Source: Emcibacter sp048269205 (GTDB lineage Bacteria; Pseudomonadota; Alphaproteobacteria; Sphingomonadales; Emcibacteraceae). Taken from it: a stretch of DNA of 64,000 nucleotides. The position numbers and the translations under genes are program-made. Positions 1 to 8,976 of this stretch are shown here, piece after piece; positions within the stretch are counted from its first letter, which is position 1, and each line of letters opens with the position of its first letter. The notes beneath the pieces were generated by a model, which was not told the DNA's origin, ran no database searches, and saw only the letters and a list, made by a program, of their open reading frames with translations. The stretch lies in NCBI RefSeq assembly GCF_048269205.1, contig NZ_JBLXJC010000003.1, positions 1-64,000 of the forward strand, in the 5' to 3' direction.

Positions 1-401
1 CAAAGAACAAAAAAAACCGACACAAAATTCAAGGCAATCTCAACAACCGCCCCGCGTCGGTGAAGCCGGGTTATAAGACCATCATTCAACCTTGTAAATA
101 CCTAATTTCAGTTTTATGACGTTTTTTTCTGCAAACCGCAGAAACCCTTGCTTTTCCGTAGAAAAACCACAATGAAATCCACTGTCTGGATTATAGTCCG
201 GCGCGGTCGGTTATGTTACCACAAATCCCGCCTTCGGAACAACGGGCAGCGGGACATCCGCGGAACCGTTCTACATATGTAAGAAATATCAAGAACTTAT
301 CAAGAGGCCCCTGAAAAACATTCCAGATTACTCAGCGATTCCGGAAAAATTTTTCGGGGAATCACCCCCGACTCATGCGGCCTGCCCGGAACGGCATTTC
401 C
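1..401. other. Left-edge non-coding region
   Basis: No open frame with coding character is visible on either strand. The first 300 bases are AT-rich and could be the upstream region of a gene outside the window. The only structure I can support is the hairpin at 354-371, listed separately. Confidence 0.5.
354..371 (-). terminator. Possible terminator after the CBS-domain gene
   Basis: TCGGGG (354-359) and CCCCGA (366-371) form a 6-bp stem with a 6-nt loop, 31 bases past the stop of the minus-strand CBS gene. Read on the minus strand the stem is followed by an A-run and then a T-run, so the U-tract is imperfect. Confidence 0.4.
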
Positions 402-833
402 TCAACCGGTGGCGATATAGGCCTTGAGCGCCTCGGCTTCCGCTTCGGTTTCCGCCAGTCGCTGTTTGACCGCATCCCCGATACTGATGATGCCGACAAT
501 ATTGTCCCCGTCCACCACCGGCAGGTGACGGATGCGCCGGGATGTCATTTTTTCCATCACCGTCTTCACATCATCTTCCAGACTGCAGGTGTAAACGCCT
601 TCCGTCATAAATTCACTGACCCGGCTGCCAAGGATATCGCCGCCATGCTTGGCAATGGCAATGACAAGATCACGTTCTGAAATCACCCCCACCATCTTGC
701 CGCTCGCTTCCTTGACGATTACCGCCCCGATCTTGTTCTCCCGAAGAATCTTTGCTGTTTCATGCAATGTCTCCCGGGGAGAGACAGAAATAACCTCATT
801 TCCCTTGCGCTGGAGAATATTACTGACCTGCAC
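402..833 (-). CDS. CBS-domain pair protein
   Basis: About 143 residues made of two consecutive CBS motifs and nothing else. The first covers roughly residues 10-70 (VISVSP to the VISERDLV segment) and the second roughly 75-135 (VYTCSLEDD to the GIISIGD segment). Stand-alone CBS pairs bind adenosine nucleotides and act as energy or redox sensors; the partner here is unknown. An upstream GTG at 839 touches the AGGAGG at 844-839, leaving no spacing, whereas the GTG at 833 sits 5 nt after it, so I start at 833. The gene is monocistronic, with a possible hairpin terminator downstream. Confidence 0.85.
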   Translation of the reverse strand: MQVSNILQRKGNEVISVSPRETLHETAKILRENKIGAVIVKEASGKMVGVISERDLVIAIAKHGGDILGSRVSEFMTEGVYTCSLEDDVKTVMEKMTSRRIRHLPVVDGDNIVGIISIGDAVKQRLAETEAEAEALKAYIATG

Positions 834-1271
834 CGGCACCTCCTAATCCTTTTCATGAACGACTTGAGCAGCAATTGACCTTGCTGTTGCTTAGCCTCTG
901 CCCGCGGAAATTCCCCCGCCTGACAGAACCTCCCTGCACTTAAGACCGGATTTTCAAAAGAACCGACCTTTATCAGACTAATAGATTGTCAGTCTGCATT
1001 GTACCACAAAAAGAGACGCAAAAGCCAATCAAGAAACATCATCCCCGGCCCCCGGCCCGGATTAGAACTCTTTTATACACCGCAGAATATGGGCCGGAAC
1101 GAGACTTTTCGCAGCTCCGCGGGCGAATCAGACCCCTCCGGCTCGGACGGGTCAAGCTACCCCCGCAAAGAAATCCTTTCATTTTTCCCTGTTTTTACAT
1201 ATAGTTACATAAATTTATCGGATATTACCGATAATGAAAGGGATGTTTCGGCCCGCAGTACGGGGAAGACA
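834..1271. other. Intergenic region between CBS gene and DUF1499 gene
   Basis: This is the divergent promoter region. The frame of the downstream gene stays open back to 999, but this stretch lacks membrane-protein character and a ribosome site, so I do not call it coding. It contains an interrupted inverted repeat CAGACT...AGTCTG (974-996) and a long-range CCGGCCC/GGGCCGG pair (1052-1058 and 1091-1097). Their role is unknown. Confidence 0.4.
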
Positions 1272-2036
1272 ATGATTATAGGCACACGGAAAAAGTCTCT
1301 TCTTGCCAGAGTGGTTTTTTATCTGGCCGTCCTGCAGTTGTTTGCCCTTCTTCTTTTTGCCGGCTCCATACGGCTGGATATTCTGAGCCCTCTCGAGGCC
1401 TTTGCCCTGACCCTGCGGACCGCCCTGTACGGCGGCATCGTCCTGACCATTCTGTCACTCCTGGTCCTGATCCCGGTCAGTCGCAACAAAAAGGTCCGGG
1501 GAACGGCCCAGGTGCTGCTGACCCTGCTGATCGGCATCGGCCTGGCCGGACCGGTCCTGTATCTGCAGAGAACCGGCGGCAATGTCCCGCCGATCCATGA
1601 CATCACCACCGATATGGAAAATCCGCCCCTCTTTACTGTACTGCAGAAGGAACGGACGGAACGGGACAACAGCCTGGACTACGAAGGCGAACCCGTCGCC
1701 AATCTTCAGCGGGCCGCCTATCCCCATATCCAGCCGCTGATCACAACAATGCCCGCGGACCAGGCTTACGCCCTGGCCCTGCAATGCGCCCGGGACCTGG
1801 ACTGGCGGATCGCCCTTGAAGATGAATCCACCGGCCGCATAGAGGCCACGGACCGGACCATGTGGTTCAGGTTCATTGATGATGTGGTGATTATGGTCAG
1901 CCCAGAAGAAAACGGCAGTCGTATTGACCTGCGCAGCGTTTCCCGGATCGGCCGCAGCGACCTGGGCGCCAATGCCAGACGCATTGCCGCCTTCATGGCT
2001 CTTTTTGACAAGAAGGCCGCACAGCCAGCCTCCTGA
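1272..2036 (+). CDS. DUF1499 family membrane protein
   Basis: The start at 1272 has a GGGGAAG ribosome site 3-9 nt upstream and gives 254 residues. Three hydrophobic helices follow (about residues 10-32, 42-66 and 74-95), then a soluble domain with PPIHDITTD near residue 105 and WRIALEDE near 183, the signature of DUF1499. The family is common in Proteobacteria and plants and its biochemical role is not established. The end of the domain (IDLRSVSRIGRSDLG) is the conserved DUF1499 C-terminal motif. The gene stands alone. Confidence 0.8.
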   Translation: MIIGTRKKSLLARVVFYLAVLQLFALLLFAGSIRLDILSPLEAFALTLRTALYGGIVLTILSLLVLIPVSRNKKVRGTAQVLLTLLIGIGLAGPVLYLQRTGGNVPPIHDITTDMENPPLFTVLQKERTERDNSLDYEGEPVANLQRAAYPHIQPLITTMPADQAYALALQCARDLDWRIALEDESTGRIEATDRTMWFRFIDDVVIMVSPEENGSRIDLRSVSRIGRSDLGANARRIAAFMALFDKKAAQPAS

Positions 2037-2131
2037 GACTCAAAAAAAACCAAACCCCAATCCTGCCCCGTCCGGACAGGAGGCCAGTCGGGCCAAAAAT
2101 CTTTCACAACAGTTAGGCGCTTTTTAAGTTT

Positions 2132-3484
2132 TTGCGGCTATCATTCGCCCGGAAACAAAAACAAAAAGAATTTGCGGGCCCCCGCCCGCACACAGTGAGG
2201 CCAATCAAAGTGTCCGGTGGAAACTTCAAATCAGCCCGCACCCCTGTCGAAAAAACAGGACGTGAACGGCGAGCCGCATCTGCGGAAGGGATTGATGGCA
2301 GCCTGAAGAAAATGATTCTGGACCAATTGGAAGCCGGGATCATTCTTCTCGGGCCGGACAAAACCGTGCTCGCCGTCAACGACTGGTTCGACAGCTACTA
2401 TAGTTTCCCCGGCGAGAGAATCACCGGCAGCACCATCGACCAGCTGTTTCCCGGACAGGAAAAAACCCAGCTCGCCAAATCCATTCATGCGGCCCTGCAG
2501 TACGGCATCCGCTCCATTCTGTCCCCGGACATGAACCTGACCCCCCTGCCGCTGATGGTCCGCGATCCGAAAGGACGCAGGAACAAGGATGCCCCCCTGC
2601 CACATTCCATCACCATCAAACCGTTCACTGACACCGCCGGCCGCAATAACTGCCTGGTGCAGGTCAACAGAATCGCCCCGACCACCCTTCGGGAGGCTCT
2701 GCTGTATGAACAGACCCGCCAGATGAGCGAACTGACGGAAAACCTGCGCATCGCCAAGGAGATTGCCGAACAGGCCAACCAGGCGAAGTCGGAATTCCTC
2801 GCCCTCATGTCCCATGAGCTGCGCACGCCCCTCAATGCCATCATCGGCTTTTCCGATATTCTCTGCGCGGAACTGCTCGGCCCCCACCAGGTGGGCCAGT
2901 ACAAGGACTATTCCATCGATATCCGGGAAGCCGGCCAGCATCTTCTCAATGTCATCAACGATATCCTCGACCTGTCCAAGATCGAGGCCCAGAAGTTCGA
3001 GCTCTGTGATGATGTGGTGGATGCAGTCGAGGTGATCATGACCGTGGAAAATATGGTCCGGAATGCGCTGGAGAAAAACGAACTCGCCCTCACCTGCAGC
3101 TATCCCGACACATTGCCGGATCTTCTGGCTGACCGGCGCTCACTCAAACAGATGCTGCTCAATCTGGTGTCCAACGCCATCAAGTTCACCCCGCCCGGCG
3201 GCGAGATTTTTGTCAAGGCGGGCCTGTCGCCGCAGGGCGAAGTGGAAATCATGGTGCGGGACAATGGCGTCGGCATTCCCGAGGAAGACCAGGAAAGCAT
3301 CCTCGAACCCTTTACCCAGTCCAGCTCACATTTGACCCGCACCATGGAGGGGACCGGCCTCGGCCTCGCCCTGGTGAAAAAAATGATCGAACTGCATGGC
3401 GGCCGTATCGACCTGAAAAGCCGCCTCAACAAGGGCACCACCATCGTGCTCACCTTCCCGGCCGACCGGGTGATCCCTTACTGA
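2132..3484 (+). CDS. Soluble PAS-domain sensor histidine kinase
   Basis: Up to 450 residues without membrane segments. A PAS-like domain covers about residues 62-175, a short coiled linker about 190-215, and the HisKA dimerisation helix has the H-box SHELRTPLNA with phosphoacceptor His228. The HATPase_c domain has the N box (NLVSNAIKF), G1 (DNGVGIPEED) and G2 (GTGLGLALVKK). It should autophosphorylate and pass the phosphate to a response regulator, but none is adjacent. The start is uncertain: TTG at 2132, GTG at 2195 and ATG at 2312 are in frame. The last would leave the PAS domain at the very N-terminus. Confidence 0.85.
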   Translation: MRLSFARKQKQKEFAGPRPHTVRPIKVSGGNFKSARTPVEKTGRERRAASAEGIDGSLKKMILDQLEAGIILLGPDKTVLAVNDWFDSYYSFPGERITGSTIDQLFPGQEKTQLAKSIHAALQYGIRSILSPDMNLTPLPLMVRDPKGRRNKDAPLPHSITIKPFTDTAGRNNCLVQVNRIAPTTLREALLYEQTRQMSELTENLRIAKEIAEQANQAKSEFLALMSHELRTPLNAIIGFSDILCAELLGPHQVGQYKDYSIDIREAGQHLLNVINDILDLSKIEAQKFELCDDVVDAVEVIMTVENMVRNALEKNELALTCSYPDTLPDLLADRRSLKQMLLNLVSNAIKFTPPGGEIFVKAGLSPQGEVEIMVRDNGVGIPEEDQESILEPFTQSSSHLTRTMEGTGLGLALVKKMIELHGGRIDLKSRLNKGTTIVLTFPADRVIPY

Positions 3485-3599
3485 GGCCCATCCCCGTGCA
3501 ATGTCTTTTCCATCTGGCTCCCGCCTTTTTTTCTGCTATGATCGCCGAAACTACGGAACGGGCCCTGATTTTGCCTGAATAATACAGAATAAGAAGTTC

Positions 3600-4943
3600 A
3601 TGTCGTCACCAGAGACCTTCATTTTTTCAGATTTCCATTATGACCCGCAAGCGCGGCTGCTCAAGCTCAGCTATGGCTTCGACGACGGCAGTGAATTTGT
3701 CGAGGAAATTCGATTCGAGGGCGCAAAGGCAGACCTCACCCGGGAAGAGCAGCAGGTGCTCGACAGCCTGTTCCGCCAGTTTCATCTCGCCGCCGGTATT
3801 TCCTATTATAAAGCCTGGTGCCCGGCCAGGATGGAGGTTCGCACCGGACCGCTTAGCCAGCCCGAGGCCGACTTCTTTAAAAAATTCTACCTCATGGGCC
3901 TCGGCGAGTTTGCCGTGGAGAACAACCTGGACCTGCGCGAGCGCATCAATTTCCCGGTGACGGCGGATAAAGCCCCCGTCGCGGCCAACCTGAAACTGCC
4001 GGAGATGAATGCGGTGCCAGTGGGTGGCGGCAAGGATAGCATCGTCAGTATCGAGGCCCTGCGTCACGGCGGGAGGCCGCAACGGCTGCTGGCGGTTAAT
4101 CCGGGCCGGCCGATCCTGGAGGTGATGGAACGATCCGATATCCCCGACCCGATCCTCATGCGCCGCAAGCTGGATAGCCGGCTATTCGACCTCAACGACA
4201 AGGGCGCCATGAACGGCCATGTGCCGATCACCGGGATCCTCTCTTTTGTTATGGCCGCGGGGTCAATCCTCTACGGCTATGACCATATTGTCATGTCCAA
4301 TGAACAATCGGCCAATGAAGGCAACATGATCTGGAACGGGCTCGAGATCAATCACCAGTATTCAAAGTCGCTGGAGTTCGAGCGGGATTTCACATCCTAC
4401 CTGCAGACCCATATTATAAAGGGCCTCACCTATTTCTCCCTGCTGCGCCCGTTGAGCGAGACCGGCATCGCCTGCCTGTTTTCCCGCTCGAGCCAATATT
4501 TCGATGTGTTCAAAAGCTGCAACCGCAATTTCCATATCGATGAAGGCGTGCGGCAATATGGTTGGTGCTGCGACTGCCCCAAATGCCGCTTTGTTTATCT
4601 GGCGCTGGCGCCGTTCATCGGCAAGGAAAAGCTTGTGGAGATTTTCGGCCGCAACATGCTGGACGATGCGCCCCAGGAAGCGGGCTTCCGCGAGCTCACC
4701 GGCCTTCAGGGCCACAAGCCCTTTGAATGCGTGGGTGAGATCGCCGAATGCCGGCTTATTATAAAAAGCCTCTCCCTGCAGCCGGACTGGCAGCAGAGCC
4801 GGCTGGTGCCGAAACTGGCGGCGGAAATTGACGAACCCGGCCTCGAGGCGAAGGCCCTTGAGAAAGAGGCTCTGAGAATGAGCCCGAACCACCAGTTGCC
4901 CCCGGCCTATAAGGAGCTTCTTGATGATTTTACAGGAGCTTGA
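3600..4943 (+). CDS. murL: UDP-MurNAc-L-Ala-L-Glu epimerase (MurL)
   Basis: 447 residues. I recognise it as MurL, the ATP-dependent enzyme that converts the terminal L-Glu of UDP-MurNAc-L-Ala-L-Glu to D-Glu, first described in Xanthomonas. Supporting features are an ATP-pyrophosphatase-like loop PVGGGKDS (G142-S147), a cysteine cluster WCCDCPKC (C323, C324, C326, C329) suited to metal binding, and a SNEQSANEGN segment near residue 235. The following gene, overlapping by 20 bases, is a MurD homologue, which is the known murL-murD2 arrangement. The pair replaces the MurI (D-Glu synthesis) plus MurD (D-Glu addition) route. Whether murI and canonical murD also exist cannot be seen here. Confidence 0.85.
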   Translation: MSSPETFIFSDFHYDPQARLLKLSYGFDDGSEFVEEIRFEGAKADLTREEQQVLDSLFRQFHLAAGISYYKAWCPARMEVRTGPLSQPEADFFKKFYLMGLGEFAVENNLDLRERINFPVTADKAPVAANLKLPEMNAVPVGGGKDSIVSIEALRHGGRPQRLLAVNPGRPILEVMERSDIPDPILMRRKLDSRLFDLNDKGAMNGHVPITGILSFVMAAGSILYGYDHIVMSNEQSANEGNMIWNGLEINHQYSKSLEFERDFTSYLQTHIIKGLTYFSLLRPLSETGIACLFSRSSQYFDVFKSCNRNFHIDEGVRQYGWCCDCPKCRFVYLALAPFIGKEKLVEIFGRNMLDDAPQEAGFRELTGLQGHKPFECVGEIAECRLIIKSLSLQPDWQQSRLVPKLAAEIDEPGLEAKALEKEALRMSPNHQLPPAYKELLDDFTGA

Positions 4944-6237
4944 GCACGCCCGCATCGCCGTCTGGGGACTGGGCAAGGAAGGCCATTCGGTTGTGAGCTG
5001 GCTGGCGAAGCATTTCCCGGAAAAGCCGCTCACCGTTATTGCCGACCGATTCAAAGGCACCCTGCCGGAGGGCGTCAGCTTCCTGCCGGAGGCGGAACTG
5101 CTCGACCACACCAAAGACTTCGATGTGATCGTCAAGTCGCCGGGCATCAGCCTCTATAAGCCGGAAGTCACGGCGCTTAAAAAGGCCGGGATCAAGATTA
5201 CCTCGGCCAGCAATATCTGGTTTGCCAACCATAGATCAGGCAAAACCATCGCCGTTACCGGCACCAACGGCAAAAGCACCACCAGCGCCCTCACCCACCA
5301 TATATTAAAGTGTATCGGCAAAAAGGCCAAACTTGGCGGCAATATCGGGGTCCCGTTGCTAGATCTGGAGCCGGGCGCCGATTTTTATGTGATCGAGCTC
5401 TCCAGCTATCAGACCGCGGACCTTGATCATGCGCCGGATATTGCCGTGTTGCTTAATCTGTTCCCGGAGCATATCCAATGGCACGGCAATCACGACACCT
5501 ATTATAAAGACAAAAAGCGGCTGGCCGAGTTCCCGGAGTCCGAAGCGGTGCTCAATGCCTCCGATGCACTGACCCGCAAACTGGTCTCGCGCCACCGCAA
5601 GGCGCACTGGTTCAACACCACCGACGGTTTGCATCTGCACGGGGCCCATCTGCAAAAGGGGCGCAAGGTCATCGGCCCCCTGGCGGACTTCCCGCTACCG
5701 GGGCGGCATAATAAAGAGAATCTTTGCGCGGCCCTGACCATCTGTGAGGTTCTGGGGCTCGATCTGAAAGAATGTTTCAGTGCGGCGAAAAGCTTCCACG
5801 GCCTCAAACACCGACTGCAGAAACTGCCGCAAACCGGGCCGCATCTTTATATCAATGACAGCATTTCCACCACGCCGGAGGCCACCGCCGCCGCGCTGGA
5901 GGCACTCGCCGGACACCACGTCACCCTGATCGCCGGCGGCCAGGACCGGCGCCAGGATTTCACCGGGCTTGCCAAAGCCATCAGCCGGCTCGACGTCCAT
6001 GCCCTGATCACGGCCTATGAGACCGGCGACCGGCTGGCGGATGAAGTCGAAAAAGTATGTCCGGACTGTGAACTCCATCGGGTGGAAAATCTAAAGGCCG
6101 CGGTAAAGCTCGCCCGCGAGATCACCCCCAAAGACGGCGTCATCCTCCTCAGTCCCGCCGCCCCCAGCTATGACGGCTTCAAAAACTTCGAAGATCGGGG
6201 CGAGAGGTTTATGGAACTGGCGGGCGAGCAGGCTTAG
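4924..6237 (+). CDS. murD2: UDP-MurNAc-L-Ala-L-Glu ligase (MurD2)
   Basis: 437 residues with Mur ligase architecture. The N-terminal Rossmann domain carries WGLGKEGHS near residue 11, the central ATPase P-loop is GTNGKST (113-119), and a C-terminal domain follows from about residue 295. Ligases of this group, paired with MurL, add L-Glu rather than D-Glu to UDP-MurNAc-L-alanine; specificity here is inferred from the adjacent murL. A TTG lies just before, but the ATG at 4924 is the likely start. Translation is probably coupled to murL through the overlap. Canonical MurD is the alternative, which the context argues against. Confidence 0.85.
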   Translation: MILQELEHARIAVWGLGKEGHSVVSWLAKHFPEKPLTVIADRFKGTLPEGVSFLPEAELLDHTKDFDVIVKSPGISLYKPEVTALKKAGIKITSASNIWFANHRSGKTIAVTGTNGKSTTSALTHHILKCIGKKAKLGGNIGVPLLDLEPGADFYVIELSSYQTADLDHAPDIAVLLNLFPEHIQWHGNHDTYYKDKKRLAEFPESEAVLNASDALTRKLVSRHRKAHWFNTTDGLHLHGAHLQKGRKVIGPLADFPLPGRHNKENLCAALTICEVLGLDLKECFSAAKSFHGLKHRLQKLPQTGPHLYINDSISTTPEATAAALEALAGHHVTLIAGGQDRRQDFTGLAKAISRLDVHALITAYETGDRLADEVEKVCPDCELHRVENLKAAVKLAREITPKDGVILLSPAAPSYDGFKNFEDRGERFMELAGEQA

Positions 6238-6403
6238 GCACAGGCCCCGCAACAACATTCTGCTTTTCTGATCATGGGTTCATCTCCGCTCGAAATTGAA
6301 ATCAGCCGACTTCAAAAAATTGATAGTGTTGACTAGAAACACTACAAATAGGAGAATTCACTATATGCAAAATATATCATTAAGATAAAAGGATAATTAG
6401 CAC

Positions 6404-7507
6404 GTGGAAGCTAAAGAAGAAGTTTTTATAAGCTACAGCTATGACTCCCCTGAACATATAGAAGCAGTTCTCCAGCTTTCTAACAAATTACGATCTGAAG
6501 GCATCAACTGCACAATAGATCAATATGAGGAATCTCCCGATGAAGGATGGCCTCGTTGGATGGACAAACAAATCCGCAATGCACAGTATGTACTGATAAT
6601 ATGTACCGAAACATATTATCAGCGTATTATTGGTGATGAAGAAGAAGAGGTGGGTTTAGGCGCGCGATGGGAAGGAAACTTAATTTTTCAACATTTATAT
6701 GATGCGGGGACAATCAATAAGAAGTTTATACCAGTAATATTGGACGAAAAAGACCAACAATATATACCCGATCCCCTAAAAGGATTTACTAAATATGATT
6801 TAAGCAGAAAAAGTGGTTATGATAATTTATATCGGAGACTAACAGGCCAGCCAAAAATAAAAAAACCCAAGCTTGGCAAGCGGAAACCTCTCCCCTCAAA
6901 ACCCGTCAAAACTGATCCAACATTGTATATAACAGGCCCCATTCAACCTGAACTCTGGGACAGCGCCAAGTGGAGTGCAACATTTTTTGTTATAGCACCT
7001 GACCGTCCACCGGTTCTTGGAATTGCGTTCAAAAACGAAAAACCTGCGCGGGAAATTTTTGAAGCATGGCATCAACGTTATGGTGAGAATGACGAATTAG
7101 AGGAAATTCGAATATCTATAATTGAAGGTCCTATTGAAAATGAATCACTTGGCTATTCAGTACATATAACTTCAGATCCTGAAGCCTTTAGGCAGCGTCT
7201 TAAAGAGAACGGCCAAGATATTGATGGCGATCTACTGATGTCAGTCAGCAGAATCAATCGAATGAACCCTCCCCCAGAGACCAACAACTTGGCGAGATTT
7301 AAGACTGCCTATAGAACATTCAAAACTTATTTCTTAATTCCTGGAATTATTTCTAAAGACGGTAAAGATCTAAAGCCTATTTTTGAATTAGGAATATTTA
7401 AGAGCAAAGTTCTATTTAGACATTCATCAGATGTTGGAGAGGATGATATCGATATCGTAGTCACTGGCACCGGATCAGTTTCCCGATCACCTAATGATTG
7501 GCCCTAA
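6404..7507 (+). CDS. SEFIR/TIR-like domain protein with unknown C-terminal domain
   Basis: 367 residues from a GTG start preceded by AAAAGGA. Residues about 5-150 form a SEFIR domain (TIR superfamily): FISYSYDSPEH at the start, then CTIDQYE, GWPRWMDKQI and the VLIICTETYY strand. A basic linker rich in K and P (about 153-175) joins a C-terminal domain of about 190 residues that I do not recognise. The gene is much more AT-rich and uses more A/T-ending codons than its neighbours, which suggests recent transfer. Bacterial SEFIR proteins are suspected in defence or signalling; some TIR relatives hydrolyse NAD. It stands alone between murD2 and an arsenic operon. Confidence 0.7.
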   Translation: MEAKEEVFISYSYDSPEHIEAVLQLSNKLRSEGINCTIDQYEESPDEGWPRWMDKQIRNAQYVLIICTETYYQRIIGDEEEEVGLGARWEGNLIFQHLYDAGTINKKFIPVILDEKDQQYIPDPLKGFTKYDLSRKSGYDNLYRRLTGQPKIKKPKLGKRKPLPSKPVKTDPTLYITGPIQPELWDSAKWSATFFVIAPDRPPVLGIAFKNEKPAREIFEAWHQRYGENDELEEIRISIIEGPIENESLGYSVHITSDPEAFRQRLKENGQDIDGDLLMSVSRINRMNPPPETNNLARFKTAYRTFKTYFLIPGIISKDGKDLKPIFELGIFKSKVLFRHSSDVGEDDIDIVVTGTGSVSRSPNDWP

Positions 7508-7582
7508 CCTTTAAAACCCTTCAAATTTTGAGATAGCTTTTTCAATAGATTAATTCTCAGCATTTCTCCTTGCATTATTTCT

Positions 7583-7598
7583 ATATTTCTGGAAATAT
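7583..7598. promoter_or_regulatory. Candidate ArsR operator
   Basis: ATATTTC and GAAATAT form a perfect 7-bp inverted repeat with a 2-bp centre, ending 6 bases before the arsR start. ArsR proteins bind such AT-rich dyads in their own promoters. The position overlaps where a ribosome site would be, and no clear Shine-Dalgarno is present. Confidence 0.55.
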
Positions 7599-7604
7599 CA
7601 AAAT

Positions 7605-7946
7605 ATGAAAGAATCAAACGTTGTAAACATGCTATCGGCGCTGGCGCAGGAGACAAGGCTGAAGCTGTTTAAGCTTCTGGTCAAGGCGGGGCATGCGGGC
7701 CTGAATGCGGGAACTTTGGCAGACAAGCTCAAGACCCCCAATTCGACCCTGTCCTATCACCTGTCGGCGCTGGAAGGGGCCGGGCTGATTTCGTCGGCGC
7801 GCCAGCAGCGGCAGATCATCTATACCGCCAATTACGACCGGCTGGAAAAGTTCCTCGGCTTCCTGGTGGAGGACTGCTGCCAGGGCTCGGGCGAGATTTG
7901 TCTCAACATCGAAAAAACCACACGAAAGATCAAAGGGAAAAAGTGA
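7605..7946 (+). CDS. arsR: ArsR-family arsenic-responsive repressor
   Basis: 113 residues with a winged helix: the ALAQETRLKLF helix near residue 12, and the recognition helix NSTLSYHLSALEGAGLI near 46-62. The C-terminal EDCCQGSGEIC stretch (cysteine pair near residue 90) could bind As(III). It lies directly upstream of gapdh and arsJ, as the first gene of an arsenate resistance operon. It probably represses the operon and its own promoter through the dyad at 7583-7598 and releases on arsenite. Confidence 0.88.
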   Translation: MKESNVVNMLSALAQETRLKLFKLLVKAGHAGLNAGTLADKLKTPNSTLSYHLSALEGAGLISSARQQRQIIYTANYDRLEKFLGFLVEDCCQGSGEICLNIEKTTRKIKGKK

Positions 7947-7947
7947 T

Positions 7948-8967
7948 ATGACCCGCATTGCGATCAACGGGTTCGGCCGCATGGGCCGGCTTCTCTTACG
8001 GGTGCTGCTCGACCGCCCGGAATTGGGCGAAGGGCTCGAACTGTGCCTGATAAATGAGAAGGAAGGCACCGCCGAGACCGCCGCCCATCTGCTGGAATTC
8101 GACAGCGTGCACGGCCGCTGGGACCATGACATCAGCTTTACAAACGACGGCCTTGTGATCGACGGACGCGCCATCCCGCTGAGTTTCTCCCCCGACATCG
8201 AGGGGCTGACGCTCGACAATATCGATATCATGCTGGAATGCACCGGCGCCTTTCGCAAACCGGAACAGCTTCAGAAATATCTGGATGCGGGCGTGAAAAA
8301 AGTCATCGTCGCCGCACCGGTCAAAGGAACCCGGGACGATGCCCTCAATATCGTCATGGGCATCAACCATGATCAATATGAGCCCGCCCGGCACCATATC
8401 GTCACCGCCGCCAGCTGCACGACAAATTGCCTGGCCCCGGTGGTCAAGGTGATCAAGGAGGGCCTCGGCATCCGCCACGGCGTCATCACCACCATTCATG
8501 ATGTGACCAATACGCAAGTGATTGTCGACGCCCCGCACAAGGATTTGCGCCGGGCGCGCTCCGGCCTGATGTCGCTGATCCCGACCTCGACCGGCTCCGC
8601 CACCGCCATCACCACCATTTATCCTGAGCTTAAAGGCAAGCTCAACGGCCTCGCCGTGCGGGTGCCGCTGCTCAATGGTTCCCTCACCGACTGCGTGTTC
8701 GAAGTGGAACAGGAAACCAGCGCCGAAGAAGTCAATGCGCTCCTCAAAGAGGCCTCGGAAACGACCCTCAAGGACATCCTCGGCTATGAGACCCGGCCGC
8801 TGGTCTCCATCGATTATGTCAACGACCCCCGCTCCTCCATCATTGATGCGCCCTCGACCATGGTGGTGGACGGCACCCAGGTGAAGATCTACGCCTGGTA
8901 TGACAATGAATGGGGTTATGTGAACCGCATGGGCGAGCTTGCCCGGCTGGTCGCCGATACACTTTAA
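7948..8967 (+). CDS. gapdh: ArsJ-associated glyceraldehyde-3-phosphate dehydrogenase
   Basis: 339 residues, a full-length type I GAPDH. It has the NAD-binding loop INGFGRMGR at residues 4-12, the catalytic cysteine in ASCTTNCLAP near residue 155, the TGSAT phosphate-site motif and WYDNEWGY near the C-terminus. It starts one base after the arsR stop and is followed within 9 bases by arsJ. In this operon type the enzyme uses arsenate instead of phosphate and makes unstable 1-arseno-3-phosphoglycerate for export, so it is probably a dedicated resistance enzyme rather than the glycolytic copy. Confidence 0.9.
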   Translation: MTRIAINGFGRMGRLLLRVLLDRPELGEGLELCLINEKEGTAETAAHLLEFDSVHGRWDHDISFTNDGLVIDGRAIPLSFSPDIEGLTLDNIDIMLECTGAFRKPEQLQKYLDAGVKKVIVAAPVKGTRDDALNIVMGINHDQYEPARHHIVTAASCTTNCLAPVVKVIKEGLGIRHGVITTIHDVTNTQVIVDAPHKDLRRARSGLMSLIPTSTGSATAITTIYPELKGKLNGLAVRVPLLNGSLTDCVFEVEQETSAEEVNALLKEASETTLKDILGYETRPLVSIDYVNDPRSSIIDAPSTMVVDGTQVKIYAWYDNEWGYVNRMGELARLVADTL

Positions 8968-8976
8968 GGCCGGCCG

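Noticed and set aside
999..1271. N-terminal extension of the DUF1499 protein to position 999
   Set aside because: The extra stretch is not membrane-like, has no ribosome site at its start, and the ATG at 1272 is well placed.
6329..6357. TTGACT followed by GAGAAT as a promoter for the SEFIR gene
   Set aside because: The -35 is good and the spacing is 17, but the -10 matches consensus poorly, so I did not list it.
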